DNA of 64,000 nt. It comes from Stigmatella erecta. GTDB taxonomy: Bacteria > Myxococcota > Myxococcia > Myxococcales > Myxococcaceae. Each line of letters opens with the position of its first letter. Position 1 is the first letter of the stretch. The translations under genes were made by a program, and so were the position numbers. Shown here piece after piece: positions 34,365 through 42,745 of the stretch. The stretch lies in the NCBI RefSeq assembly GCF_900111745.1, contig NZ_FOIJ01000027.1, positions 1-64,000 of the forward strand, written 5' to 3'. A model generated the notes under the pieces. That model made no database searches. It was given only the letters and a program-made list of their open reading frames with translations, and was not told the origin of the DNA.

Positions 34365-35807
34365 ATGACGACCTCCCCGACCCCCGTGAGCGACCCTTCC
34401 GAGCCACTGCCCGCCGACGTGACGGGGGCTCCGGCGCCCGCCGAGGGGCGTGGGTGGCGCCTGCTGCTGGGGGCGGTGGCGGTGGCCCCGGCGGTCATCG
34501 CCGTGGCGCAGCTGGGCCGCATCCATCCGGACGAGGTGTACCAGCTGCTCGAGCCGGCGTGGTTCCGGGCCCATGGGTACGGGGTGCTGGCCTGGGAGTG
34601 GCGCGAGGGCCTGCGCAACTGGGCGGTGCCGATGCTGGCCTCCTGGCTGCTGCGCCTGGCGGACCTGCTGGGCATCACCCACCCCCGGGCGTACCGGGCC
34701 GTGCTGGCGCTTCCCCAGGTGGCGCTGCATGCGTGGATGCTGTGGGCCACGTACCGCTTCGCCTGGCGCCGGGGAGGGCAGGGGGCCGCGCGGCTCACCA
34801 CGCTGCTGGTGGGCCTGTACGGGCCGGTGCTCGTCTTCGCGGGCCGGACCCTGGGCGAGTCCCTGTCGGCCGCCTTTCTGGTGGTGGGGCTGGAGGCGCT
34901 CGACCGGAAGGAGCGCCTGCGCGAGGCGGGGCTGCTCGGAGGACTGGCGCTGGGGCTGGCGGTGGTGGCGCGCTATGGCTCGGCCGTCTTCGTGGCCGGG
35001 GCGCTCGTGGGGCTGGTGCTGGCCGCCCGGTGGCGGACGCTCCTCTTCACCTGTGCCGGGGGCGCCCTCGTGGCCGCGGCATTGGGGGCGCTCGATGCGG
35101 TGACCTGGGGCACCCCCTTTCACTCGTTCCTGGCCTACGTGCGCTTCAACGTCCTGTCCGGGGGGGCGGCCCAGCAGTTCGGCGCGCACCCTCCCGGCTT
35201 CTACGTGCCGGTGCTCCTCGGGGCGATTCCCCTGTGGGCGTGGGGGGCGGGGGGGCTGGCGCTCCTGACGCGCCGCCGGGGGCTCTCCCTGCCGCTGCTC
35301 TGCGCGGCGGTGTACGTGGGGGCCATCACCGCGACCGCGCACAAGGAGGAGCGCTTCCTGTACCCGGCGCTCGTGCTGCTCCTGCTGGCCGCGGGCCCGC
35401 CGCTGGCCGCATGGCTGCTGGAGGAGGCCCGGCCCGCCTGGCTCCGGAAGGGGGGCGTGGCCCTGGCGCTCGCGGCGAGCCTGCTCCCCGCGGCGTTCTA
35501 CCCGCCGAATGACCTCCGGGGAGACCAGTTCCGGGCCATCGTCGCCGCCACCCGGGACGAGGGGGTCCGGGGGCTGGTCATCGTCAACGAGGGGCTGTGG
35601 GGCGCGGGGGGCTTCTTCTACATCGGCAAGAACCTCCCCTGGCTCACCTGTGACTGGCCCCAGGACCGGAACTTCCAGGCCGCCATGCGCCACCGGGACA
35701 TCAACCGGGCGGTGACCTTCCAGGGCCGGGCCCTGAAGGAGCTGCAGGCGGCCGGCTTCCGGGTCGTGGGGCAGGTGGGGCGGGAGACGATCCTCGCCCG
35801 CGACTGA
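34365..35807 (+). CDS. GT22-type (Alg9/PIG-B-like) polyprenol-mannosyltransferase
   Basis: 480 residues with about ten membrane helices. The first lumenal/periplasmic loop carries RIHPDEVYQLLEPAWF, the HPDE..Q..E signature of family GT22, known from ER mannosyltransferases such as Alg9, Alg12 and PIG-B. FAGRTLGESLSAAFLV and ATAHKEERFLYPAL are two further family blocks, the latter being the HKEERFL motif. Enzymes of this fold use a dolichol- or polyprenol-phosphate sugar on the outer face of the membrane. Few bacterial members have been studied, so donor and acceptor are unknown. It faces the ffs-tRNA operon end to end. Confidence 0.84.
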   Translation: MTTSPTPVSDPSEPLPADVTGAPAPAEGRGWRLLLGAVAVAPAVIAVAQLGRIHPDEVYQLLEPAWFRAHGYGVLAWEWREGLRNWAVPMLASWLLRLADLLGITHPRAYRAVLALPQVALHAWMLWATYRFAWRRGGQGAARLTTLLVGLYGPVLVFAGRTLGESLSAAFLVVGLEALDRKERLREAGLLGGLALGLAVVARYGSAVFVAGALVGLVLAARWRTLLFTCAGGALVAAALGALDAVTWGTPFHSFLAYVRFNVLSGGAAQQFGAHPPGFYVPVLLGAIPLWAWGAGGLALLTRRRGLSLPLLCAAVYVGAITATAHKEERFLYPALVLLLLAAGPPLAAWLLEEARPAWLRKGGVALALAASLLPAAFYPPNDLRGDQFRAIVAATRDEGVRGLVIVNEGLWGAGGFFYIGKNLPWLTCDWPQDRNFQAAMRHRDINRAVTFQGRALKELQAAGFRVVGQVGRETILARD

Positions 35808-35840
35808 GCCCGGGGCAGGGGACCGTGGGCCCGCAAAGAG

Positions 35841-35874
35841 AAAGAGCCGACACCCGGGAGGGTATCGGCTCTTC
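35841..35874 (-). terminator. Rho-independent terminator after the SRP RNA
   Basis: On the minus strand AAGAGCCGATACC pairs with GGTGTCGGCTCTT (one G-T pair) around a CTCCCG loop, then TTCTCTTT follows. It lies ten bases downstream of the SRP RNA and should end the whole serS-tRNA-ffs transcript. Confidence 0.85.
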
Positions 35875-35883
35875 CATAAGAAC

Positions 35884-35963
35884 GGCCGGGACACACGCGA
35901 AGGTGCGCTACCGTTGCTTCCTTCCGGACCTGGCGGGGTTCACGTCCCCACGTTGTCCCGACC
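35884..35963 (-). ncRNA. ffs: Signal recognition particle RNA, bacterial small (4.5S) type
   Basis: About 80 nt, with the conserved apical domain GTCCGGAAGGAAGCAAC (GGAA tetraloop closed by CC/GG, and the asymmetric bulge that binds the Ffh M domain) and closing helix GGTCGGGACA with TGTCCCGGCC. It forms the protein-targeting particle with Ffh. It is 16 bases downstream of tRNA-Ser(GGA) on the same strand, so it may be processed from the common transcript. Exact ends are estimated from the closing helix. Confidence 0.95.
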
Positions 35964-35979
35964 ACAAAAACAACAACTA

Positions 35980-36066
35980 CGGAGGGGGTGGGATTCGAAC
36001 CCACGATACCCGTTAAGATATACACGCGTTCCAGGCGTGCGCCTTCAACCGCTCGGCCACCCCTCC
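35980..36066 (-). tRNA. tRNA-Ser (GGA)
   Basis: 87 nt with acceptor GGAGGGG/CCCCTCC, discriminator G, a long variable arm, anticodon loop CTGGAAC giving GGA, and T-arm GTTCGAATC. It reads UCC and UCU. It is the last tRNA in the serine tRNA cluster. Confidence 0.97.
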
Positions 36067-36079
36067 AAGACACAGAGAG

Positions 36080-36166
36080 CGGAGAGCGTAGGATTCGAAC
36101 CTACGGTACCGTTGCCGGTACGCCTGATTTCGAGTCAGGTGCCTTCGACCACTCGGCCAGCTCTCC
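36080..36166 (-). tRNA. tRNA-Ser (CGA)
   Basis: 87 nt with acceptor GGAGAGC/GCTCTCC, discriminator G, a long variable arm and anticodon loop CTCGAAA giving CGA, which reads UCG. It starts six bases after the tadA stop on the same strand. Confidence 0.97.
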
Positions 36167-36171
36167 AATAT

Positions 36172-36636
36172 TCACTTGTCGCGCTTCTTCTCTCGCAACC
36201 GCCCGAAGAAGCCCTTGAGAAGCTGACGGCTTTCGTCCGCCAGAATGCCACTTGTCACTTGGAGCCGGTGGTTGTGCCGGGGCTCCTCGACCAGGTTGTA
36301 GAGCGAGCCGGCCGCGCCCGCCTTCGGATCCAGGGTTCCAAACACCAACCGGGTGACCCGGCCCTGAACCATCGCGCCCGCGCACATCGCACAGGGCTCC
36401 AAGGTAACGTACAGGGTGACGCCGGTGAGCCTCCAGACCCCCAGTGCCCGCGCCGCGGCATCCAGTGCCAGCAGTTCCGCGTGTGCGAAGGGGTGGCGGT
36501 CGATTTCCCGGCGGTTGAAGCCCGTGCCGATGACCTGGCCCTGGTGTACCGCGACCGCGCCCACGGGGACCTCTCCCAAGGCTTCGGCTTCCCGCGCCAG
36601 CGCAAGCGCCTGCTGCATGAAAGCCTCGTCACTCAT
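36172..36636 (-). CDS. tadA: tRNA(adenine34) deaminase TadA
   Basis: 154 residues. TadA deaminates A34 of tRNA-Arg(ACG) to inosine so that one tRNA reads CGU, CGC and CGA. The zinc site is HAE (52-54, with Glu54 as the proton shuttle) and PCAMC (81-85). Its only usual substrate, tRNA-Arg(ACG), is encoded 25 bases upstream in the same transcript. tRNA-Ser(CGA) follows six bases after the stop, so the coding region is sandwiched in a tRNA operon and its mRNA end is probably made by tRNA processing. Confidence 0.96.
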   Translation of the reverse strand: MSDEAFMQQALALAREAEALGEVPVGAVAVHQGQVIGTGFNRREIDRHPFAHAELLALDAAARALGVWRLTGVTLYVTLEPCAMCAGAMVQGRVTRLVFGTLDPKAGAAGSLYNLVEEPRHNHRLQVTSGILADESRQLLKGFFGRLREKKRDK

Positions 36637-36660
36637 GAGGAGGTGCCGCGAGAAAGAGAG

Positions 36661-36734
36661 CGCTCCCTGGAGGATTCGAACCTCCGGCCTTCGGATTCGT
36701 AGTCCGACGCTCTATCCAGCTGAGCTAAGGGAGC
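36661..36734 (-). tRNA. tRNA-Arg (ACG)
   Basis: 74 nt with acceptor GCTCCCT/AGGGAGC, discriminator G, anticodon loop CTACGAA giving ACG, and T-arm GTTCGAATC. A34 is the target of TadA, whose gene is 25 bases downstream. Confidence 0.97.
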
Positions 36735-36766
36735 ATGTCTTTCGACGCCGCTACAACGATAAGTGG

Positions 36767-36853
36767 CGGAGAGAGAGGGATTCGAACCCTCGATACCCTT
36801 TCGAGTATGCAGGTTTAGCAAACCTGTGCCTTCAGCCTCTCGGCCATCTCTCC
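36767..36853 (-). tRNA. tRNA-Ser (GCT)
   Basis: 87 nt with acceptor GGAGAGA/TCTCTCC, discriminator G, a long variable arm and anticodon loop TTGCTAA giving GCT, which reads AGC and AGU. Confidence 0.97.
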
Positions 36854-36904
36854 AACTTTTCTCTGTCAAAGAACCGCGTAAGGCAAGAACAAAATCAGCG
36901 ACTT

Positions 36905-36991
36905 CGGAGGAGGTAGGATTCGAACCTACGGAGAGCTTTCACCCTCTGCGGTTTTCAAGACCGCTGCCTTCAGCCGCTCGGCCACTCCTCC
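36905..36991 (-). tRNA. tRNA-Ser (TGA)
   Basis: 87 nt with acceptor GGAGGAG/CTCCTCC, discriminator G, a long variable arm and anticodon loop CTTGAAA giving TGA, which reads UCA and, by wobble, UCG. It is the first tRNA after serS, 82 bases from the serS stop. Confidence 0.97.
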
Positions 36992-37073
36992 ACTTCATGG
37001 ACCGTACGGCCCGCCCAGATGCGCGGGGCCGCCCTTCTACCTCATTCTTCGCCCATTGCAATGGGGATGTGGC

Positions 37074-38354
37074 TCAGAGCGGACGGATCTCCTTGAGACC
37101 CCCCATGTAGGGCACCAACGCGTCCGGGATGGCCACGCTTCCGTCCTCGCGCTGGTAGTTCTCCAGGATGGCGATGCTCGTCCGGCCCACGGCCAGGCCG
37201 CTGCCATTGAGGGTGTGCAACAGCTGGGGCTTGTCGCCCTTCTGGGCGCGGAAGCGAATCTTGGCCCGGCGCGCCTGGAAGTCGCCGCAGTCCGAGCACG
37301 AGGAAATCTCCCGGTAGGCCCCCTGGCCCGGCAGCCACACCTCGATGTCGAACGTCTTCCGGGCCGAGAAGCCCATGTCCCCGGTGCACAGCAGCATCAC
37401 CCGGTGGTGCAGCCCCAGGCGCCGGAGGATGTCGCACGCATCGTCCGTCATGGCGTCCAGCTCGCTCAGGCTGGTCTCCGGCGTGGCGAACTTCACCAGC
37501 TCCACCTTGTGGAACTGGTGCTGGCGAATCAGGCCGCGCGTGTCCCGGCCCGCGGCGCCCGCCTCGGCCCGGAAGCAGGGGCTGAAGGCGCAGTACTTCA
37601 GCGGCAGCTGGGCGCCCTCCAGGATTTCGTCCGAGTGGTAGTTGGTGACGGGCACCTCGGCGGTGGGGATGAGGAAGCGCTCGGGCTCGCCGGACGTCTT
37701 GAAGGCGTCGTCCTCGAACTTGGGCAGCTGGCCGGTGCCCATCATCGTCTCGCGCAGCACCAGGTAGGGCGGCAGCAGCTCCGTGTAGCCCTTCTGGGTG
37801 TGCACATCGATCATGAAGGTGACGAGCGCCCGCTCCAGCCGGGCCAGCGCCGCCTTGTAGAAGGTGAACCGGCTGCCGGACACCTTCGCCGCCCGCTCGA
37901 AGTCCAGCATCCCCAGCTTCTCGCCAATCTCGAAGTGCTGCCGGGGCGTGAAGGGGAGGTTGGGTTTCTCGCCCCAGGTGCGGGCCACCACGTTGTCTTG
38001 CTCGCTGGTGCCGGTGGGCACCGACTCGTGGGGGATGTTAGGGATGAGCAGCAGGATGCGGCTGATCTCCTCCTCCACCTCCTTGAGGCGCCCCTCCTTC
38101 TCCTTGATGTCCTGGGACACGGCGCGCAGGTCCCCGCGCAGCGCCTCCAGCGCTGACGGGTCCTCCTTCGCCTTGCGCTTCATCTCGTCGTTGGCCGCGT
38201 TGCGGCGCGCCGACAGCCCCTCCACGGCGACGTAGAGCTCCCGCCGCTCGGTGAAGAGCTTCTGGAAGGGACCGAGGTCCAGGTTGCCGCCGCGGGCCTT
38301 CAGCCGGGCAACAACCGCATCGAAGTTCTGCGCGACGTATCGGAGATCCAGCAT
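37074..38354 (-). CDS. serS: Seryl-tRNA synthetase
   Basis: 426 residues. The N-terminal coiled-coil arm (about 25-110), which grips the long variable arm of tRNA-Ser, and the class II catalytic core are present: motif 2 in [26 protein letters not shown] and motif 3 in [18 protein letters not shown]. It charges serine onto all four tRNA-Ser species. All four are encoded immediately downstream on the same strand, starting 82 bases after the serS stop. The gene start is the ATG giving [12 protein letters not shown], the family standard. Confidence 0.97.
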   Translation of the reverse strand: MLDLRYVAQNFDAVVARLKARGGNLDLGPFQKLFTERRELYVAVEGLSARRNAANDEMKRKAKEDPSALEALRGDLRAVSQDIKEKEGRLKEVEEEISRILLLIPNIPHESVPTGTSEQDNVVARTWGEKPNLPFTPRQHFEIGEKLGMLDFERAAKVSGSRFTFYKAALARLERALVTFMIDVHTQKGYTELLPPYLVLRETMMGTGQLPKFEDDAFKTSGEPERFLIPTAEVPVTNYHSDEILEGAQLPLKYCAFSPCFRAEAGAAGRDTRGLIRQHQFHKVELVKFATPETSLSELDAMTDDACDILRRLGLHHRVMLLCTGDMGFSARKTFDIEVWLPGQGAYREISSCSDCGDFQARRAKIRFRAQKGDKPQLLHTLNGSGLAVGRTSIAILENYQREDGSVAIPDALVPYMGGLKEIRPL

Positions 38355-38439
38355 GGAGGGCGACTTCTAGCCACCCTGGCCCCAGCGGGCAAGCCAGTCC
38401 TGGCCCGCGGCGTCCGCTACCGGGCGCCGCGGGGGGCTT

Positions 38440-38468
38440 CCGGGGGCCTCTTCCCAGCAGGCCCCCGG
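38440..38468 (-). terminator. GC-rich hairpin after the giant TPR gene
   Basis: A perfect nine-base stem (CCGGGGGCC with GGCCCCCGG) around an 11-base loop lies 12 bases past the stop at 38480. There is no T-run, so it is either a terminator of the T-less kind common in high-GC genomes or an mRNA 3'-end stabiliser. Confidence 0.45.
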
Positions 38469-38479
38469 CTTCCTACGGG

Positions 38480-41400
38480 CTACTCGAGGGCGGCGATTTC
38501 ATCCTCGATGTCCCGCTTGTCCTCGGCGTTCGGCTTGAGGCTCAGGTACTGCTGGAAGGCGGCGGTGGCCTCCTTGCGGCGGCCCTTCGCCTTGTAGGCG
38601 AAGCCCAGGTAGTACTGCGCCATGGCGTTGTTGGGCTCGGCCGTGACGGCCTTCTTGTACCAGTCGATGGCGCGGCCGGGCTGCTCGCGCTCGGACCAGG
38701 CGCGGCCAATCTTGTAATAGATGTAGGTGAGGTCCGGGGCCTCCTTGAGCGCCTTCTCGTAGCGCCGGATGGCCTCGTCCCAGCGGCCCTCCGAGAAGTA
38801 CACGTCCCCGATGGCGCCCAGCACGCGCTTGCGCTTCGGGTCCGCGGCGAGCGCGGACTCGAAGGCGGGGATGGCCTCGCCCGTGTTGTTGGTCTCCAGG
38901 TAGGCCTTGCCCAGCTGCTCGTAGGTGTCCGCGTGGTTGGGGTCGCGCTTGATGGTCTCCTTCCACTCCACGATGGCCTCGGGCAGCCGGTCCGCGTCCC
39001 GGTAGATGTTGCCCAGCGCGTAGTGGTAGTCGGCCCGGTGCGGCGCCTTCTCCACGGCGCTCTTCATCTGGTCGACGGCGCCGGTGTACTCGGCGCGCTT
39101 GGCCTTCACCAGGGCGACGTAATAGAGCGCCTCGTGGTTGGAGGGCTCCCGGTTGAGCGCGAGCATGAGGTTCTTCTCCGCCCCCGCCAGGTCTCCCTTC
39201 TCGAAGAGCACCGCGCCCAGGGTGATGGGGATGTTGATCGACCGCGGGTCCTCTTCCTTGGCCTTCTCCAGCTCGACGACCGCCTCGTCCAGCTGGCCCA
39301 GCCGCCAGAGCACCGTGCCGCGCTGCAGCCGCCCGTCCTTGAGCAGGAACGGGTCCAGCTCCAGGGCCCGCGTGGACTTGGCGCGCGCCGTCTCCAGGTC
39401 CCCGGTGAGCAGCGCCACGCGCGACAAGCCCAGCTGCGCATCGGCGAGGCTGGGGTTGAGCTCGGCGGCGCGCAGGAACTCCTCCTCGGCCAGCCGCACG
39501 TTGTTCTCCGCCAGCGCCAGCTCGCCCAGGCCCGCGCGCACGCCGGCGTCATTGGGGGCCTTCTTCGCGGCCTCCTCGAGCTGGGTGCGGGCATCGCCCG
39601 TGCGGCGCAGGCGCAGGTAGAAGCGGCCCAGGTAGAGGTTCGCCTCGAAGAGGCTCGGGTCCTCCTTGATGGCGCGCTGGTAGTGCCCCTCGGCGGAGGC
39701 GATCTGGTCGCGCGAGTCGTCGATGCGGCCGAACAGCAGCGCGATGCGCGCGTCGTTGGTGAAGCGGGCATTGGCCGCCTCCACCGCCTTGAGCGCGTCG
39801 CTCATCTTGCCGAGCATCACCAGCGAGGTGATGTAGCCCTCCGCGTACTCGATGACGCCGCCCTCCTCCTTGGCGGCCTCCTCGTACAGGGGCAGGGCGC
39901 CGGCGAAGTCCCGGTTGGCCCGCAGCACCCGGGCCAGCTGGGCCTTGATGAAGGTGGAGTTCGGGTCCTTCTGCAGCGAGTCCTTCAGCTCCGTCTCGGC
40001 CTCCTTGAAGCGGAACAGCCCGGCGAGCGCCACGCCCTTGAGGCTGCGGGCGCGGGCGATCTCCGCGGGCCCCAGCCCCGTGAGCGCCTTCTCGTCGAGC
40101 GCCTGCTCCACGGCCTGGAGGCCCTTGGCGGCATCCCCCTTGCGCAGCAGCAGCTCCACTGCGGCCAGCTCCACCGCGGAGATGGCGTGGGTGGGGTCCG
40201 CCTGGAGCGCCTGCTCGTAGGCCTTGACGGCCTCATCCGGGCGGTTCGCGTCCCGGTGGAGGTTGCCCAGCATGTGGTAGGCCTTGGCGGAGTCCTTGTG
40301 GCTCTTGAGGACCTGCTCCAGGGTGGCGATGGCTTCCTTCTCCTGGCGCTTGAGGCCCTGGGCCTCGGCCAGGAGGAAGGCCAGCTCCATGTCCTGGGCG
40401 TTGGCATCGCGGCTGCGCGCGTCCTTCAGCGTGGCCAGCGTCTCGTCCGGAAGGCGCCGGGCCAGGGCCGAGCCCGCGAAGGCCTTGATGACCTCCAGGT
40501 TCTTGTCCCCCAGCAGCTCCAGGTCCTCCTTCGCCGCCTGGCAGCGGGCGGTGTCCTTCCCCTCCGAGGCGGCGTAGCGGCGCTGCAGGTAGAAGATGGA
40601 CTGGCACCAGAGCGCGCGCACCTCCGGGTACTCCTTGGTGGCGAGCACCTTGGCGCTCAAGTCCCGGGCCTGCTGGTAGCTGGCGAAGGTGTCCTTGAGC
40701 AGCTCCTGGCGCGCCTTCTCCACGTCCGCCGCGGCGGTGGAGCCCGACGAGACGGTGGGCGGGAACAGCTTGCGGTGGCCGAAGGCCCCGTAGCGCGTGA
40801 AGTGGAAGCTGAAGCCGATGGAGAGCAGGACAGTGGCCACGCCTCCGGCGACGAGGAAGGGCACGCGCTTGCGCCACTTCTCGTACGTGCCGCTGCGGTC
40901 CACGACGGACACCGCGGCCATGCGGCCCTCGTACAGCTGGTTCATCCGGTCCAGCGTGACGGCGGGGCTCGAGGCCGGGGCCGCGTCCGGCCGGGAGGCC
41001 TCCACCACGGCGCCCGCGGGGGCCACGGGGCCCTTCACCGCGGGGCCCTCCATCAGCTTCTGGATGGCCGAGGCGAACGCCGCCACCGTGCCGATGGGCG
41101 CCCAGTTCTCTGAGTCCTCGGAGACGTCCTCGTTGCCCAGGAGCTGGCCGTCCTCGAGCATCTTGACGATGACGCCTTCCTCGAAGGGGCCGAACACCTT
41201 GCCCGAGCGGCGCCGGACGTGGAAGCGCTTCACCTTGCCCGAGGGCTTGGCGCCGTTCTCCTTGGCCGCGGTGTCGATGAAGCTGAGCATCTCCAGCCCG
41301 TCCGCGCTGCCGGTGGAAGGCGGGGGCGGCAGGGGCGCGGAGAGGTCCACCTCGAGGTCATCCGAGGCGGGGCTCGGCGCCGTCGGGTCGAACTCGAGCG

Positions 41401-42517
41401 AGTCGGCCGAGGCCCCCGCGGACGGAGGCCCTGCCGGGGGCAAGTCGTCGAAGCTGACGTCGCCGAAGTCGGTGCCCACGTCGGGCGCCATGTTCATGCC
41501 CTGGGCCGGGGCGGCCGGGGGCGGCTGGCTGGAGAAGTCGAGGCTGAAGTCCGCCGAGGCCACGGGCGCCGGGGTCGAGAGATCCACCGCGAACGGGTCC
41601 GGCTCGGTGCCGGCCGCCGGGGCAGGGGGCTCGGTGAACTCGAACCCCGTGGCGCTCTGCGGCTCGGAGACCTCCATGGAGGGGAAGTCCATGCCCGCGT
41701 CCGGGGGCGGGGCCAGGGCGAAGGCATCCCCGGCCGGAGGCGGGGGCAGGGCGAACGGGTCCTCCGGAGGGGGCAGGGCGAACGGGTCCTCTTCGGGCGC
41801 CGCGGGCGGGGGCGGCAGGGCGAACGGGTCCTCCTCGGGCAGGACCGTCTGCTGCGCGTAGCCGTGCTCCTCGCCGGAGGGCGGCGGCAGGGCGAACGGA
41901 TCCTCCGCGGCCTCCGCGCCCGGCAGGGGGATGGCCGTATCGAAGGACATCGGCTCCGGGGGCGGCGCGAACGCCTGGGGCGCGGCGGTGCCCGGCAGGG
42001 GAATGGCCGACGGGTCGTAGGCGCCGAACGGATCGTCCTGCACCGCGCCCGGATCAAAGCTGTACGCGGGGGCCGCGGGGGGCGGAGGCTCGTTCGAGAA
42101 GTCGAAGGCATGGTCCGGCTCCGGCACCCCGCCGTAAGCGGGCGCGGCCGGCACGGTGTCCCGGAAGGCCGCGCTGGGCAGCGACGCCAGGGACATGACG
42201 CGGGTGGACTCCTCCTGCTCGGGCGGGTGGAAGTCCTCGCTGTTATAGCCCGCGAAGGGGTCCGCGGCGGCCGCGCCGGGCAGCGGAATGGCCGTGGGCA
42301 CCGGCATGGCGACGGCGCCGGGCAGCGGAATGGCCGTGGGCACCGGCATGGCGACGGCGCCGGGCAGCGGAATGGCCACCGGGGGCTGCAACGCGTCCGC
42401 GGGCTTGATGGGGAAGGTGGCCTGGCACTTGGCGCACTTCAGCTTGGCTCCGCCGGCGGGGATCCGCTTGTCATCGATGTTGTAGTTCGTCTGGCAAGAC
42501 GGGCACGAGACTTTCAT
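38480..42517 (-). CDS. Giant zinc-ribbon/GYF/TM/TPR protein
   Basis: 1345 residues. Residues 1-38 are an MJ0042-type zinc ribbon (CPSCQTNYNIDD, then CAKCQATFPIKP). Residues 45-400 are low-complexity, with AIPLPGAVAMPVPT repeats and several EEDPFALPPPP units. A GYF-like domain follows at about 430-490 (VRRRSGKVFGPFEEGVIVKML). One membrane helix is near 570 (VPFLVAGGVATVLLSIGFSF). The remaining ~750 residues are about 20 TPR units. The zinc ribbon plus GYF plus membrane helix is the cytoplasmic layout of AgmX/GltJ, which recruits the MglA-linked motility complex, but the periplasmic TPR part differs. It is therefore a candidate envelope-spanning scaffold; its partner is unknown. Confidence 0.85.
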   Translation of the reverse strand: MKVSCPSCQTNYNIDDKRIPAGGAKLKCAKCQATFPIKPADALQPPVAIPLPGAVAMPVPTAIPLPGAVAMPVPTAIPLPGAAAADPFAGYNSEDFHPPEQEESTRVMSLASLPSAAFRDTVPAAPAYGGVPEPDHAFDFSNEPPPPAAPAYSFDPGAVQDDPFGAYDPSAIPLPGTAAPQAFAPPPEPMSFDTAIPLPGAEAAEDPFALPPPSGEEHGYAQQTVLPEEDPFALPPPPAAPEEDPFALPPPEDPFALPPPPAGDAFALAPPPDAGMDFPSMEVSEPQSATGFEFTEPPAPAAGTEPDPFAVDLSTPAPVASADFSLDFSSQPPPAAPAQGMNMAPDVGTDFGDVSFDDLPPAGPPSAGASADSLEFDPTAPSPASDDLEVDLSAPLPPPPSTGSADGLEMLSFIDTAAKENGAKPSGKVKRFHVRRRSGKVFGPFEEGVIVKMLEDGQLLGNEDVSEDSENWAPIGTVAAFASAIQKLMEGPAVKGPVAPAGAVVEASRPDAAPASSPAVTLDRMNQLYEGRMAAVSVVDRSGTYEKWRKRVPFLVAGGVATVLLSIGFSFHFTRYGAFGHRKLFPPTVSSGSTAAADVEKARQELLKDTFASYQQARDLSAKVLATKEYPEVRALWCQSIFYLQRRYAASEGKDTARCQAAKEDLELLGDKNLEVIKAFAGSALARRLPDETLATLKDARSRDANAQDMELAFLLAEAQGLKRQEKEAIATLEQVLKSHKDSAKAYHMLGNLHRDANRPDEAVKAYEQALQADPTHAISAVELAAVELLLRKGDAAKGLQAVEQALDEKALTGLGPAEIARARSLKGVALAGLFRFKEAETELKDSLQKDPNSTFIKAQLARVLRANRDFAGALPLYEEAAKEEGGVIEYAEGYITSLVMLGKMSDALKAVEAANARFTNDARIALLFGRIDDSRDQIASAEGHYQRAIKEDPSLFEANLYLGRFYLRLRRTGDARTQLEEAAKKAPNDAGVRAGLGELALAENNVRLAEEEFLRAAELNPSLADAQLGLSRVALLTGDLETARAKSTRALELDPFLLKDGRLQRGTVLWRLGQLDEAVVELEKAKEEDPRSINIPITLGAVLFEKGDLAGAEKNLMLALNREPSNHEALYYVALVKAKRAEYTGAVDQMKSAVEKAPHRADYHYALGNIYRDADRLPEAIVEWKETIKRDPNHADTYEQLGKAYLETNNTGEAIPAFESALAADPKRKRVLGAIGDVYFSEGRWDEAIRRYEKALKEAPDLTYIYYKIGRAWSEREQPGRAIDWYKKAVTAEPNNAMAQYYLGFAYKAKGRRKEATAAFQQYLSLKPNAEDKRDIEDEIAALE
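42273..42377. repeat. 42-bp tandem repeat (2.5 copies) inside the giant TPR gene
   Basis: The unit starting gcgccgggcagcggaatggc recurs at 42273, 42315 and 42357. It encodes the 14-residue AIPLPGAVAMPVPT motif. Period and sequence are exact over the first two copies, so copy number may vary by slippage. Confidence 0.9.
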
Positions 42518-42745
42518 GGATTTCCTTCGAGAACCTTTTGGCGCGAGCGCCCGCGGGCGGGTCCGGATCCATCCCGCGACGCGCGCACGCTATCAGAGGG
42601 CTTTCCACGGCGGAAAGAAGGCGAACGTGTGGGCGGCCGGATGCCCTTGGCCTCCCGGAGAGGGGGCAGGGAGCCGGGTGCCCGGTGCGCGCGGGGCGAA
42701 CGGGTTTTGCCCACCTTGCCGCGAGAGGTGGTAGACCCTTCCGCC

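Noticed and set aside
42273-42377. 42-bp tandem repeat as a CRISPR or regulatory array
   Set aside because: It is head-to-tail without spacers and keeps the reading frame of the giant TPR protein.
41219-42745. Extension of the FAD-enzyme frame upstream to 41219
   Set aside because: This part is antisense to the giant TPR gene and has no motifs; the FAD motif starts right after ATG 42746.
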